From the NCBI GenBank assembly GCA_031412355.1, contig JANOCR010000089.1:1-10913 (forward strand): a DNA stretch of 10,913 bases, written 5' to 3'. Both the position numbers and the translations under genes were made by a program. Shown here piece by piece: positions 1 to 6,794 of the stretch. Position 1 is the first letter of the stretch, and the number at the start of each line of letters is the position of its first letter. This DNA is from JAENVT01 sp031412355 (GTDB taxonomy: Bacteria > Actinomycetota > Acidimicrobiia > Acidimicrobiales > Ilumatobacteraceae). Under the pieces are notes generated by a model, which saw nothing but the letters and a program-made list of their open reading frames with translations, did not search any database and was not told the origin of the DNA.

Positions 1-254
1 CACGGCGACGCCGACAAGCCGGCGTCGGGCTCGGAAGCCAGACATGAATTCGACATCACGGTGTCGACACATCGCGCTCGTTGATGAGGCTTTCAGCTTT
101 GAGCCTGCCCGTGGTCACCATCGATGACACGGGTACCGCGACAACCTGCGGTTCGAGTTGTGTTGGGCTACCACCGCGTCTGGGAATACAGGTCAGCGAT
201 GCATGGTAAAGTTCAGAGCTTCGCCGCGTGGGGTGGCGTCGAGAGGGGGTGGCC
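1..254. other. Left-edge region, no secure gene
   Basis: No gene can be assigned here. One forward frame is open from base 1 to a TGA at 82-84 (27 codons, mostly GC-ending at first) and could be the tail of a gene entering from the left. On the other strand an ATG at 45-43 opens a frame running off the left edge, starting MSGFRARRRLVGVAV, which could be a signal-peptide-like N-terminus, but no ribosome binding site precedes it. The two readings exclude each other. Two hairpins are visible: an 8-bp stem at 6-13/20-27 and a 9-bp stem with one bulged G at 108-117/125-133. The second could be a transcription terminator. Bases 207-212 (TAAAGT) fit an actinobacterial -10 box for the next gene. Confidence 0.3.
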
Positions 255-824
255 ATGACCGACGACATTCTGGCCCGTGTTGTCAACGAGCTCAGGCAAG
301 TGGTGGACGGCATCCAACCCGACCAGATGTCGGCGCCCACGCCATGCACGCAGTGGGACGTGCGTGGTGTCCTGAACCACGTGACCGGCGGGTCGATCAT
401 GTTTGCCGAGTGCGTGGAGAACGGTTCGATCTCCGACGAGGAGTTCGCCCGGCTGGGATCCACCGATCTGGTGGGGGATGAGCCAAGTGCTGTGTTCGGC
501 GCCGCCGCGGACCGGGCCCTCGCCGCGTTCGGCCAGCCCGGCGCGCTCGAGCGGACGGTCACACTGCCGTTCGGCACCATGCCCGCAGGCGTCGCCGCAA
601 ACATCGCGGTCTTCGACCTCACGGTGCACGCCCTCGACCTGGCGCACGCCACCGGACAGAGCACCGCGCTCGACGCGGACGTACTCCAAGCAGGTTGGGA
701 ATCCGCACAGGCCATGCTCAGCCCGGAGCTTCGGGCCAGCGGGATGTTTGCTGAGGCCCAGCCATGCGCCGACGACGCACCGCTCGCCGACCGGCTTATG
801 GCGTACACCGGGCGCCCGGTCTGA
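255..824 (+). CDS. TIGR03086-type DinB-like metal-binding protein
   Basis: This encodes a 189-residue protein of the TIGR03086 group, related to the N-terminal domain of mycothiol-dependent maleylpyruvate isomerase and to DinB four-helix metalloproteins. Supporting landmarks are the CTQWDVRGVLNHV segment with His42, the family-typical FGTMP turn near 106-110, and the VHALDLAHATG segment at about 124-134, where His125 (with His131 or Asp128) lies where DinB proteins bind metal. The length is normal for the group. The ATG at 255 is preferred over the in-frame GTG at 228 because a GAGAGGGGG tract at 241-249 ends five bases before it. Family members are cytosolic; their substrates are mostly unknown, although several relatives use mycothiol or another low-molecular-weight thiol. 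A second protein of this family lies at 6213-6794. No partner gene is directly linked; the next gene on this strand is the LuxR regulator about 1 kb downstream. Confidence 0.85.
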   Translation: MTDDILARVVNELRQVVDGIQPDQMSAPTPCTQWDVRGVLNHVTGGSIMFAECVENGSISDEEFARLGSTDLVGDEPSAVFGAAADRALAAFGQPGALERTVTLPFGTMPAGVAANIAVFDLTVHALDLAHATGQSTALDADVLQAGWESAQAMLSPELRASGMFAEAQPCADDAPLADRLMAYTGRPV

Positions 825-943
825 TCGACACCGCTCGCCTTCGCGAATCAAGACACGCCACTCCCCCAGATATGTGCCGTTCCGGGGCTGCTTTCGGACG
901 TCAGGGCCAATGCCTACCGGAGGTTCGACGAGAGGTTTGATCA

Positions 944-1110
944 GCTGTCACGCGGGCCGACGACCCTGGGGGTGAGGTTCGCACCGCCTGGCACGCCAAA
1001 GAAGTCGCGCGCGAGATCTACACCATCCACGACCCGGTCGTGGCTGCTGAGTCGTCGCTCAGCTCGGCATCGATCTCCAAGACGACTCGTGCCCGCCAGA
1101 GGTGCAACGC
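944..1110 (+). pseudogene. ISL3-family transposase fragment, frameshifted
   Basis: The forward frame from about 944 to 1051 reads DDPGGEVRTAWHAKEVAR and continues EIYTIHDPVVAAE. One missing base near 1051-1053 then shifts the match to the frame reading VAQLGIDLQDDSCPPEVQR, which ends at 1110. Both halves match the C-terminal part of ISL3-family transposases of actinobacteria in the right order. The match then stops and the C-terminal core (the usual NGPTE region) is absent. Terminal inverted repeats were not found. A weak continuation upstream (RRFDERFDQLS at about 917-950, in another frame) may be the same gene. This is insertion-sequence debris, not a working transposase. The identification is from remembered family motifs and was not searched. 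Confidence 0.6.
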
Positions 1111-1123
1111 GGTGACACCGCCA

Positions 1124-1403
1124 GCCGCCGTGGGCGATCGGTCGACGGACGTGGTCGGGCTGAGCGGCCTCGCTGGTCTCGAGGTGGCGGGTGATCATGC
1201 CGGACGGAAAGTTCACCGACACGGCGATCTGATCCTCGGCAAGCTCGAGGCGCAGTGTTTCGGCGAGGCCCCAAACGGTGAACTTTGCTCGCCTGGTACG
1301 CGCCGAGCCTGCTCGCCGGATTCATGATCGACGACGACGTCGTGAAGGCCAAGCGGCCCTGGTCGACCTGACGGAGCAGCGGGATGAACGCAAGTGGGCG
1401 ACG
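1124..1403 (-). pseudogene. Short-chain dehydrogenase/reductase fragment, frameshifted
   Basis: Read on the minus strand from 1403 downward, the sequence gives AFIPLLRQVDQGRLAF, then TTSSSIMNPASRLGAYQASK. These hold the catalytic serine region and the YxxxK active site of classical SDR enzymes (Tyr codon 1298-1296, Lys codon 1286-1284). One extra base (position 1283) breaks the frame directly after the Lys. The match resumes in the next frame as FTVWGLAETLRLELAEDQIA, then VSVNFPSGMITRHLETSEAA and QPDHVRRPIA, the usual helix and strand after the active site. The Rossmann N-terminus (TGxxxGxG) and the C-terminal end are missing, so only the middle remains. It ends head-on against the transposase fragment at about 1110-1124. 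It is non-functional. Confidence 0.7.
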
Positions 1404-1443
1404 TCAAGGCGCGGGAGCGCTCTACCAGCTGCGACCGAACACT

Positions 1444-1466
1444 CTGATAACCCGAATGTCGCAGGT
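1444..1466 (+). repeat. Degenerate copy of the tRNA-fMet anticodon/variable-loop segment
   Basis: These 23 bases match positions 5611-5633 at 21 of 23 positions in the same orientation; the differences are at 1446 (G for C) and 1457 (T for G). The matched segment covers the anticodon loop, the 3' side of the anticodon stem, the variable loop and the start of the T arm of an initiator tRNA. No acceptor stem or complete T arm follows and no tRNA 5' half precedes, so it is not a tRNA gene. A 7-bp inverted repeat (CTGCGAC 1429-1435, GTCGCAG 1458-1464) is centred on the loop heptamer. It is most likely the relic of an attachment site. Confidence 0.5.
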
Positions 1467-1800
1467 CGGTCATGGCCGATCGGGATGCCACCGGCGATGT
1501 TCGCGACCCGTCAACGGATCGAGTCCGTCATCGGCGACGGCATGGAAGCGGGTGTTTCGACGATGTAGGTCATCCACCGTCATCGACCACTTCGGGACCA
1601 ACCCGAAGATCAACGCGACTCGCTCGGGGATCCTGCTGAAGTCTTGTGTAACGCTGGAGGGGTGTCGGTGCTTTCCCTGGTGTGGCAGCGGAGTCAAGAG
1701 TGACAGATCTCTCGCTTGTGTGCGCGTCGTTTTGGCATGAGGTTCACGAACGCGGCCGTCTGGGGGTTGCGCACATCGCTGCCGAAGGTGCGGGGGAGTT
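1467..1800. other. Non-coding stretch upstream of the first LuxR regulator
   Basis: I recognise no gene here. Short open frames exist on both strands but none resembles a known family or has a ribosome binding site. An ATG at 1737 opens a frame that runs across the start of the regulator and looks like read-through. An imperfect 24-bp dyad lies at 1695-1718 (listed separately). Confidence 0.5.
1695..1718. promoter_or_regulatory. Imperfect dyad, possible operator
   Basis: The arms CAAGAGTGA (1695-1703) and TCTCGCTTG (1710-1718) pair at 7 of 9 positions around a 6-base spacer. The dyad sits about 80 bases before the GTG of the LuxR regulator, where an autoregulatory or repressor site would be expected. 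Only position and symmetry support it. Confidence 0.25.
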
Positions 1801-4563
1801 GTGAGCGACGACGACGTTTCCACCAATCTTCCGACCCAGTTGACGAGCTTTGTCGGGCGTGACCGCGAGCTCGCGGAACTCGACGAGATGCTCCTTCTGA
1901 CGCGCATGCTGACCATGACTGGGGCTGGAGGCTGCGGCAAGACGCGGCTCGCGCTTCAGCTCGCAGCGAACACACGCGACCGCTACCCAGGCGGGGTCTG
2001 GTGTCTCGAACTGGCCTCGATCACAGATCCCGCCCTGATCGAATCGGCTCTGGCGACCGCCGTCGGGGTGCGTCCCCTTCCCGGCAGAACACCCCTTGAG
2101 GCTGTGGCCTCGCACCTCGCTTCCCGTCGAGCGCTCGTGGTCTTTGACAACTGCGAGCACGTCGTCGAGACGTGCAGGCAACTTGCCGCAGAGCTGCTAC
2201 GCGGCTGCCCCGAACTGACGGTGCTGGCGACCAGCCGCGAACCGCTCGGGCTGGGCGGCGAGACGACCTGGCGCGTGCCGTCGATGTCACTGCCGCCTGG
2301 GCAGGCACTCGAGACCGCAGACTTGCTGCGGCAGTCCGACGCCGTGCGCCTGTTCATCGAGCGCGCCGTCAAGGTTCGTCCGAACTTCGCCGTCACGGAC
2401 GACGTCGCCCGGCACATCGCCCACATCTGCCACGACCTCGGCGGCATTCCACTCGCGATCGAACTCGCCGCGGCACGTGTGCGAATCCTCTCGATCGAGC
2501 GCATCGCAACCGAGCTGGGCGATCGTTTCCACCTCCTGACGGGTGGCGAGCGCGGCGCCTTGCCGCGCTTACAGACCCTGCGCGCCTCGGTCGACTGGAG
2601 CCACGACCTGCTCGACCCATCGGAGCGAACTCTGTTGCGGCGGTGCGGGGTGTTCCATGGTGGCTTCACGCTCGACGCGTGCGAGGCGGTGTGCGCCGAC
2701 GACGAACTCGACCGGTTCGCCGTCCTCGACCGGCTCACCTCGCTTGTCGACAAGTCGCTCGTGCTCGTCGAAGAACGCGGGAGGCTGACGCGATTCGCGA
2801 TGCTCGAGACGATTCGCCAGTACGCAATCGAACGGCTCGCCCAGGCCGGCGAGACGAGCCGGATACGTGACCGTCACGCCGACGCCTTCCTCGCCCTCGC
2901 CGAGAGCACCGCGCCGACTCTGGGGTCCGACGTCGAATCGGACGATGTGCTCAGAGCTGACGCCGCCAACCTGCATGCGGCGATCGACCACACCGCGCGC
3001 GTCGAACCCGAGAAGGCCCTGCGACTGTGCAACGCGCTCGCCTATTGGTGGCTGCTGACCGGTCAGCCCGAGGAGGGCCCGATGGCATTAACTCGGGCCC
3101 TGGACGCGACCGACGGCCAGCGTTCCGAACTGAGGTGTGGCGCACTCTTCTGGCGCGGCTACCTCTCGTTCTTCGCAGGCGACTACGACCGCACCGAGGA
3201 GGACGCCGACGAAGCGCTTCCCGTGGCTCAGCAGCTCGGTGACAGGGTCAACGAGGCGCGCATCCTCAACACGCTCGGCCTGCTCGGATCCATGCCCGAT
3301 CCAGGCCAGTCGCTGGCAACGCTTGCCCGCGCCCGCGAGTTGGCGTCAGCAGTCGGAGATGACTGGTGTCTCGCCGACGCAACGCAAAACATCGGCTGGG
3401 CGTTGATCCTGATGGGCGAGCGCGATGCTGCAACTCGGCACCTCGAGTCCGCCGTCGAGATCGCCCACCGCCTCGGTTGGCGTGACCTGGTCAGCTGGCA
3501 CTGGTTCATGCTCGGCCAGTGCCTGTACCCGACTGGCGACCACCGGGCGGTTCGCGAGCTCTGGGACCGCTCACTCGCCACCGCCAGCGACGTCCAACAC
3601 GGATTTGCGAGTTGGAGCCTGTCGCTTCTCGACATCGACTCCGGCCAGCCGCTCGTTGCGCTCGAGCGGCTCGAGTCGTGCCGCGGGCGAATGATCTCTG
3701 CCGGCGTGGGCATCAGCCTGCCGTTCCTGCAGGACGGGGTCGGCCGTGCTCGCGCTGCGCTCGGCGAACTCGACGCGGCGCGACACGATCTGCTCGCCGC
3801 AGAGCGAGCACACTCCGGCGCGTATGTGTGGGCTCAGGCGATGACCCTGATCGATCTGGCCCACGTGGAGCGCCTGCGGGGTGACCACGCCTCGGCGCAG
3901 ACGCATGGCGACCGCGCGCTTACGGTTGCCAAGCACCTCGGACACCACGGGCTGGTGGCACGTGCGCGCATCCAACTGGCGCGCATCGCCGCTGCCCGCG
4001 GGGACTGGACCCCCGCCGAGCAGCTCGCTCACCAAGCACTCGCAGCCCAGGCCGAGCGCGGCGACCACCTCGACGTACCCGGTTCGCTCGACGCGCTCGC
4101 TGAGATTGCTGCGGGGCTGGAGGGGCACACGGAGGCCGCCCGCTTGCAGGGCGCGACGGCGCGGGTGCGAGCCGAGCTCGGGCTGGTGCGTTGGGTCCCC
4201 GAGCAAGAGCAGACCACCACACTGAGCCTGCGGCTGGTCGAGGCGCTCGGCCACGAGGCGCAGGCGGCAGCGTTCGCCGAGGGTGAAGCACTCCCGCTCA
4301 TAGACGCGATCGCATACGCACGTCGCGCTCGCGCAACGCGCCGACGACCGTCGGTTGGCTGGGAGAGCCTCACCCCGACGGAGCTCGATATTGTCCGCCA
4401 CGCAGCCGCTGGCCTCACCAACCCGGAGATTGCCGAGCGCATGTTCATCTCGCGCGGCACGGTGAAGGTCCACCTCTCGCACATCTACGCCAAACTCGGT
4501 TTACGCAACCGTTCCGAGGTCGCAGCGGAGGCGATCCGTCGACAGCCGCCCTCACCGGCCTGA
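1801..4563 (+). CDS. Large ATP-binding LuxR-family transcriptional regulator (NB-ARC-like ATPase, TPR solenoid, HTH)
   Basis: The product is a 920-residue cytosolic regulator. The ATPase part begins right at the N-terminus (LTSFVGRDREL, 14-24). It has Walker A GAGGCGKT (41-48), Walker B ALVVFDNCEH (111-120, Asp116), a sensor-like LATSRE (142-147) and the GIPLAIELAAAR motif (215-226) typical of STAND/NB-ARC ATPases. A winged-helix-like part (about 265-350, including RCGVFHGGFTLDACEAVC) is followed by a long Ala/Leu-rich helical repeat region (about 350-830), probably TPR-like and ligand or partner sensing. The C-terminus is a LuxR HTH (857 to about 910) with LTPTELDIVRHAAAGLTNPE and the recognition helix around SRGTVKVHLSHIYAKL. 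By analogy with MalT and STAND proteins, ATP and an inducer would favour an oligomeric DNA-binding form. The GTG at 1801 is taken because the homologous region starts a few residues later and GGGGGAG (1792-1798) precedes it, with unusually short spacing. The inducer and target genes are unknown; the neighbouring TIGR03086 gene is a candidate. Confidence 0.9.
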   Translation: MSDDDVSTNLPTQLTSFVGRDRELAELDEMLLLTRMLTMTGAGGCGKTRLALQLAANTRDRYPGGVWCLELASITDPALIESALATAVGVRPLPGRTPLEAVASHLASRRALVVFDNCEHVVETCRQLAAELLRGCPELTVLATSREPLGLGGETTWRVPSMSLPPGQALETADLLRQSDAVRLFIERAVKVRPNFAVTDDVARHIAHICHDLGGIPLAIELAAARVRILSIERIATELGDRFHLLTGGERGALPRLQTLRASVDWSHDLLDPSERTLLRRCGVFHGGFTLDACEAVCADDELDRFAVLDRLTSLVDKSLVLVEERGRLTRFAMLETIRQYAIERLAQAGETSRIRDRHADAFLALAESTAPTLGSDVESDDVLRADAANLHAAIDHTARVEPEKALRLCNALAYWWLLTGQPEEGPMALTRALDATDGQRSELRCGALFWRGYLSFFAGDYDRTEEDADEALPVAQQLGDRVNEARILNTLGLLGSMPDPGQSLATLARARELASAVGDDWCLADATQNIGWALILMGERDAATRHLESAVEIAHRLGWRDLVSWHWFMLGQCLYPTGDHRAVRELWDRSLATASDVQHGFASWSLSLLDIDSGQPLVALERLESCRGRMISAGVGISLPFLQDGVGRARAALGELDAARHDLLAAERAHSGAYVWAQAMTLIDLAHVERLRGDHASAQTHGDRALTVAKHLGHHGLVARARIQLARIAAARGDWTPAEQLAHQALAAQAERGDHLDVPGSLDALAEIAAGLEGHTEAARLQGATARVRAELGLVRWVPEQEQTTTLSLRLVEALGHEAQAAAFAEGEALPLIDAIAYARRARATRRRPSVGWESLTPTELDIVRHAAAGLTNPEIAERMFISRGTVKVHLSHIYAKLGLRNRSEVAAEAIRRQPPSPA

Positions 4564-4679
4564 AGATTGGCCACCCCGCGCCGGAGGATATGCCACCTGG
4601 CAGATGCTTCGATGTGGCTCCACACGTACCCTCGCCACCAGACAGGATCGATCGGCTTGGTCGACCTGATTCCGCATCT

Positions 4680-4685
4680 GGAGGT
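4680..4685 (+). promoter_or_regulatory. Ribosome binding site of the GNAT gene
   Basis: GGAGGT lies 8 bases before the ATG at 4694. It fixes that start over the second in-frame ATG four codons later (4706). Confidence 0.7.
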
Positions 4686-4693
4686 GCGAGCAA

Positions 4694-5305
4694 ATGAACG
4701 GTTCGATGGTGACGGAAGTCAGAGGCACCGAGACGGTGAGGCCACGCGTCGCGACGACGGCGGACGTGCCCGCCCTGTCCAACGTGCTGGCCGAGGCGTT
4801 CTTCGACGACCCGGTCCTCAGGTGGTGCTATCCCGACAGCGCACGCCGGCGCGAGATCCTCCCGCGGTTCTTCGAGCTCGTCGTGCGCGCCAACCTGGGC
4901 CACGGGGAGATCTACACGACAGACGGCGTGATCGCAGGCGCGGTGTGGCTACCTCCGAACGCCGCCGACGACGAGCAGCTAGCGACGGCCCTCGACGAGG
5001 CATCCGGCGAGTTCGCCGGCAACCTGTTCGACGCCTTCGAACTGATGGCCGAGCAACACCCAAACGAACCACACCACTACCTCTTCCTGCTCGCCACGAG
5101 CCCAGAGTGGCAGGGCCGCGGGGTCGGCTCGGCCGTGATGCTGCCAGTACTCGACATGTGCGATCGCGACGCGATGCCGGCGTATCTCGAGGCAACCAGT
5201 GAGCACAACAAGGCCCTGTATCTTCGCCACGGCTTCGAGGTGGTGGGAGAGATCAAGCTCCCCAGAGGCCCGAGCATGTGGCCGATGTGGCGGAGCCCAC
5301 GCTGA
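4694..5305 (+). CDS. GNAT-family N-acetyltransferase
   Basis: This 203-residue protein has the layout of the Gcn5-related acetyltransferases, which move an acetyl group from acetyl-CoA to an amine. The N-terminal part (PRVATTADVPALSNVLAEAF, about 17-36) is the usual first strand and helix. The acetyl-CoA pyrophosphate loop is QGRGVG at 140-145 in the context LATSPEWQGRGVGSAVM. The C-terminal segment YLEATSEHNKALYLRHGF is the typical motif B with the conserved Asn and Tyr. An acidic stretch around 95-110 (DDEQLATALDEASGEF) is an insertion that many actinobacterial members share. The substrate cannot be read from the sequence; small molecules and antibiotics are as likely as proteins. It begins 130 bases after the LuxR regulator on the same strand, so it could be co-transcribed with it or be its target. 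No signal peptide or membrane segment is seen. Confidence 0.85.
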   Translation: MNGSMVTEVRGTETVRPRVATTADVPALSNVLAEAFFDDPVLRWCYPDSARRREILPRFFELVVRANLGHGEIYTTDGVIAGAVWLPPNAADDEQLATALDEASGEFAGNLFDAFELMAEQHPNEPHHYLFLLATSPEWQGRGVGSAVMLPVLDMCDRDAMPAYLEATSEHNKALYLRHGFEVVGEIKLPRGPSMWPMWRSPR

Positions 5306-5602
5306 ACGGCGCCAGCGTGGCGGGTGGCGTTGTCGGGCTGACGATTGACGGCACGGGTCAACTCATCGTGCTGGCGCGCCGCCTGACGCGTGTCTAGGTA
5401 CGATCGCTCCATCGAGCGGCTCGGTCGCCCCGATCTCCAATCATTCCGGCCACCGTGAGTGGTGGCGTGCAGGAGGGTTCGATGTACCAACCATGTACCA
5501 GCACAGCGGTAAACACCGGGGAGCAACGGGCGCTCACGGTCACTTGGAAACGCACCGTCACCAGCCCGAATGCCGCTCCACCAGGTACGGCCGAAAGCTT
5601 CG
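5306..5602. other. Non-coding stretch left of the tRNA fragment
   Basis: I see no gene. The short frames have no recognisable homology, and those reaching past 5600 merely translate the tRNA fragment. A 6-bp hairpin GCCACC/GGTGGC (5449-5454/5461-5466) is present. If 5603-5655 is an attachment site, an integrase or excisionase gene would be expected here, but no tyrosine recombinase motif (RxxH...Y) was found. Confidence 0.5.
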
Positions 5603-5655
5603 GACCTGGGCTCATAACCCGAAGGTCGCAGGTTCAAATCCTGCCCCCGCCGCCA
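5603..5655 (+). repeat. 3' part of an initiator tRNA (tRNA-fMet, CAT), probable attR
   Basis: The segment holds an anticodon stem-loop with loop CTCATAA (5611-5617, anticodon CAT 5613-5615), then AGGTC, T arm GCAGG-TTCAAAT-CCTGC (5628-5644), an acceptor-strand-like CCCCGCC (5645-5651), G, and CCA at 5653-5655. Three consecutive G-C pairs in the anticodon stem (5608-5610 with 5618-5620) are the mark of initiator tRNAs. The 5' half is absent: no GGCGGGG or CGCGGGG acceptor strand and no D arm lie upstream, and the outer anticodon-stem bases (CT against GA) do not pair properly. A 3' half alone, ending in CCA and followed by a terminator-like hairpin, is the usual product of tyrosine-recombinase integration into a tRNA gene. 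It would not make a working tRNA. Bases at tRNA positions 72-73 (CG) also differ from common initiator sequences. Confidence 0.75.
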
Positions 5656-5656
5656 A

Positions 5657-5691
5657 AAGACCTGGTCAGAAGCACTTTCTGGCCAGGTCTT
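5657..5691 (+). terminator. Strong hairpin after the tRNA fragment, probable tRNA terminator
   Basis: The arms 5657-5671 (AAGACCTGGTCAGAA) and 5677-5691 (TTCTGGCCAGGTCTT) pair over 15 bp with a single G-U wobble and a 5-base loop (GCACT). It starts one base after CCA. No long T-run follows, as is common for high-GC actinobacterial terminators. It is probably the original terminator of the disrupted tRNA gene. Confidence 0.6.
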
Positions 5692-5984
5692 CTCGTGTGC
5701 GTCTGCAACCCAGTGCAACCAAACGTGTGTTGACGGACGCTGTCGGGCGTTGTCGAGCCGTCTTTGAGGCAGGAGCTGATGACGCGGCATCAGCCGTCAA
5801 TGTCCATGGCGCACCGCGAGCCCCCGGTGGGCCCGCCCGTCGCCGTAACTCTTCCAGCCAGGAACCCGAAGGCCATCTCGATCAGACGCGACAGAAGAGG
5901 CTCGGCTTGCGCGTCTGGCGATCGTCGCAGATTCAGGTAACCGAGAGCCCGATGAGCGCGTTGATCGGGTGGTGATCGTTTTGT
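5692..5984. other. Non-coding stretch between tRNA terminator and CMD fragment
   Basis: I recognise no gene. One minus-strand stretch (about 5795-5890) reads LIEMAFGFLAGRV and faintly resembles an aldo/keto reductase tail, but it is too short to call. The area is probably further gene debris. Confidence 0.4.
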
Positions 5985-6185
5985 TCAGGCGTCGCTGGCA
6001 AGGACCCTTTTCGCGATGGTCATCGCGGACATCGCCTTGGCCAGCTGGCGTAGAAGGCGAGGTGAGTGATCACTTCGATCAGTTCCGGCTCGGTGGCGCC
6101 GTCGCGCCGTGCGTGAGTCGAGGTGAAACACGAGCTGTTCGGTGTTGCCGCTCGCGGTGAGGCACGCGACACCCGCGTGCACAGG
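5985..6185 (-). pseudogene. Carboxymuconolactone decarboxylase-family fragment, frameshifted
   Basis: On the minus strand the reading GVACLTASGNTEQLVFHL, after a frame change near 6110-6125, continues as HARRDGATEPELIEVITHLA and FYASWP. After a second change near 6037 (TGGCCAAGGCG where TGG CCA AAG GCG is expected) it ends in AKAMSAMTIAKRVLASDA with a stop at 5987-5985. This is the C-terminal two thirds of a small CMD/AhpD-like protein of the kind found beside quinone or cyclic-ketone metabolism genes and as an accessory to reductases. At least two single-base frameshifts and a missing N-terminus make it non-functional. It lies just downstream of the TIGR03086 gene on the same strand, so it may once have shared its transcript. 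Confidence 0.7.
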
Positions 6186-6212
6186 CGCAGATTCTCACTC
6201 ACCAAGCGATGC

Positions 6213-6794
6213 TCATCCTTGCTCGCGCGGAATGGTTCGGCCTGCGGCAGCCATCAGTCGTTCCGAGTCGGTCGCGTCGGCCGGCGGTTGAGTGGCGGCC
6301 TTGATGATGCCCATCGCCCGAACATCGTCGGTGCACACCGCATCCACGATCGTCGAGATCGATGGAATCGCCCGCGGCTCGAACTCCATCGGACGGCCGA
6401 CGCTCGAAGAAAGGTCCCACGCATGCGCGATCGCGTCGATGGTGGGGAACGTGACCACCACCGAACCGGGGAGCGTGCCGAACGGCGTGGTGTGCATCGC
6501 CTCCAGCACCCCAGTCGTGCTCCACATCGCCGTTGCGCGCGCAGCGACGTCGTCGGCGAAGGCCGCGAGGTCGCCCTCGTAGGGCACTGCGCCCATCGTG
6601 TCCTCCATCGACACGAGTTGTTGACCGGTGACGAGGCCGCCCCACAGCAGTTGATTGTTCAGCGCGTGGCTGGCCAACCGGCGAACTGTCCACGGCTCGC
6701 AGTTCGTCACCGCATCCATGTGTGCGTCGCCCAAGGTCGTCACTGTTCGGCGGAGCTCCTCCAAGGCATACTCGTATGTCGCCAACTGATCCAT
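6213..6794 (-). CDS. TIGR03086-type DinB-like metal-binding protein (second copy)
   Basis: The protein has 193 residues. It shows the same family landmarks as the gene at 255-824: CEPWTVRRLASHAL with His43, FGTLPG at 105-110, and TIDAIAHAWDLSSSVGRP with His124 and Asp127, where DinB-like folds bind metal. An upstream extension to 6980 is open but would overlap the divergent regulator. The ATG at 6794 is preferred because AAGGGGG (6805-6799) stands four bases before it and family members begin at this point. It is divergent from the cyclase/LuxR fusion with only 58 bp between starts, an arrangement common for a regulator and its target. The substrate is unknown; relatives transfer or use mycothiol. 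It is clearly a homologue but not a recent copy of the first gene. Confidence 0.85.
   Translation of the reverse strand: MDQLATYEYALEELRRTVTTLGDAHMDAVTNCEPWTVRRLASHALNNQLLWGGLVTGQQLVSMEDTMGAVPYEGDLAAFADDVAARATAMWSTTGVLEAMHTTPFGTLPGSVVVTFPTIDAIAHAWDLSSSVGRPMEFEPRAIPSISTIVDAVCTDDVRAMGIIKAATQPPADATDSERLMAAAGRTIPREQG

Noticed and set aside
1403..1430. Minus-strand segment AGCTGGTAGAGCGC resembling a tRNA D arm
   Set aside because: No anticodon stem, T arm or acceptor stem can be built around it; probably chance.
1737..1930. ATG frame overlapping the start of the first LuxR regulator
   Set aside because: It has no ribosome binding site and soon becomes an Arg-rich shadow of the regulator.
3571..4482. 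303-codon minus-strand open frame
   Set aside because: It lies wholly antisense to the first LuxR regulator, which has clear domains; no recognisable motifs.
5455..5733. Plus-strand open frame ending in LITRRSQVQILPPPPKD
   Set aside because: It translates the tRNA fragment and hairpin; no homology outside that artefact.
5077..5790. Minus-strand open frame containing the phrase RGQDLNLRPSGYEPRSEA
   Set aside because: This is a well-known spurious translation of the antisense of a tRNA 3' half; it also overlaps the GNAT gene.
5795..5890. Faint aldo/keto reductase-like tail on the minus strand
   Set aside because: Only about a dozen residues are suggestive and the usual following motif is missing.
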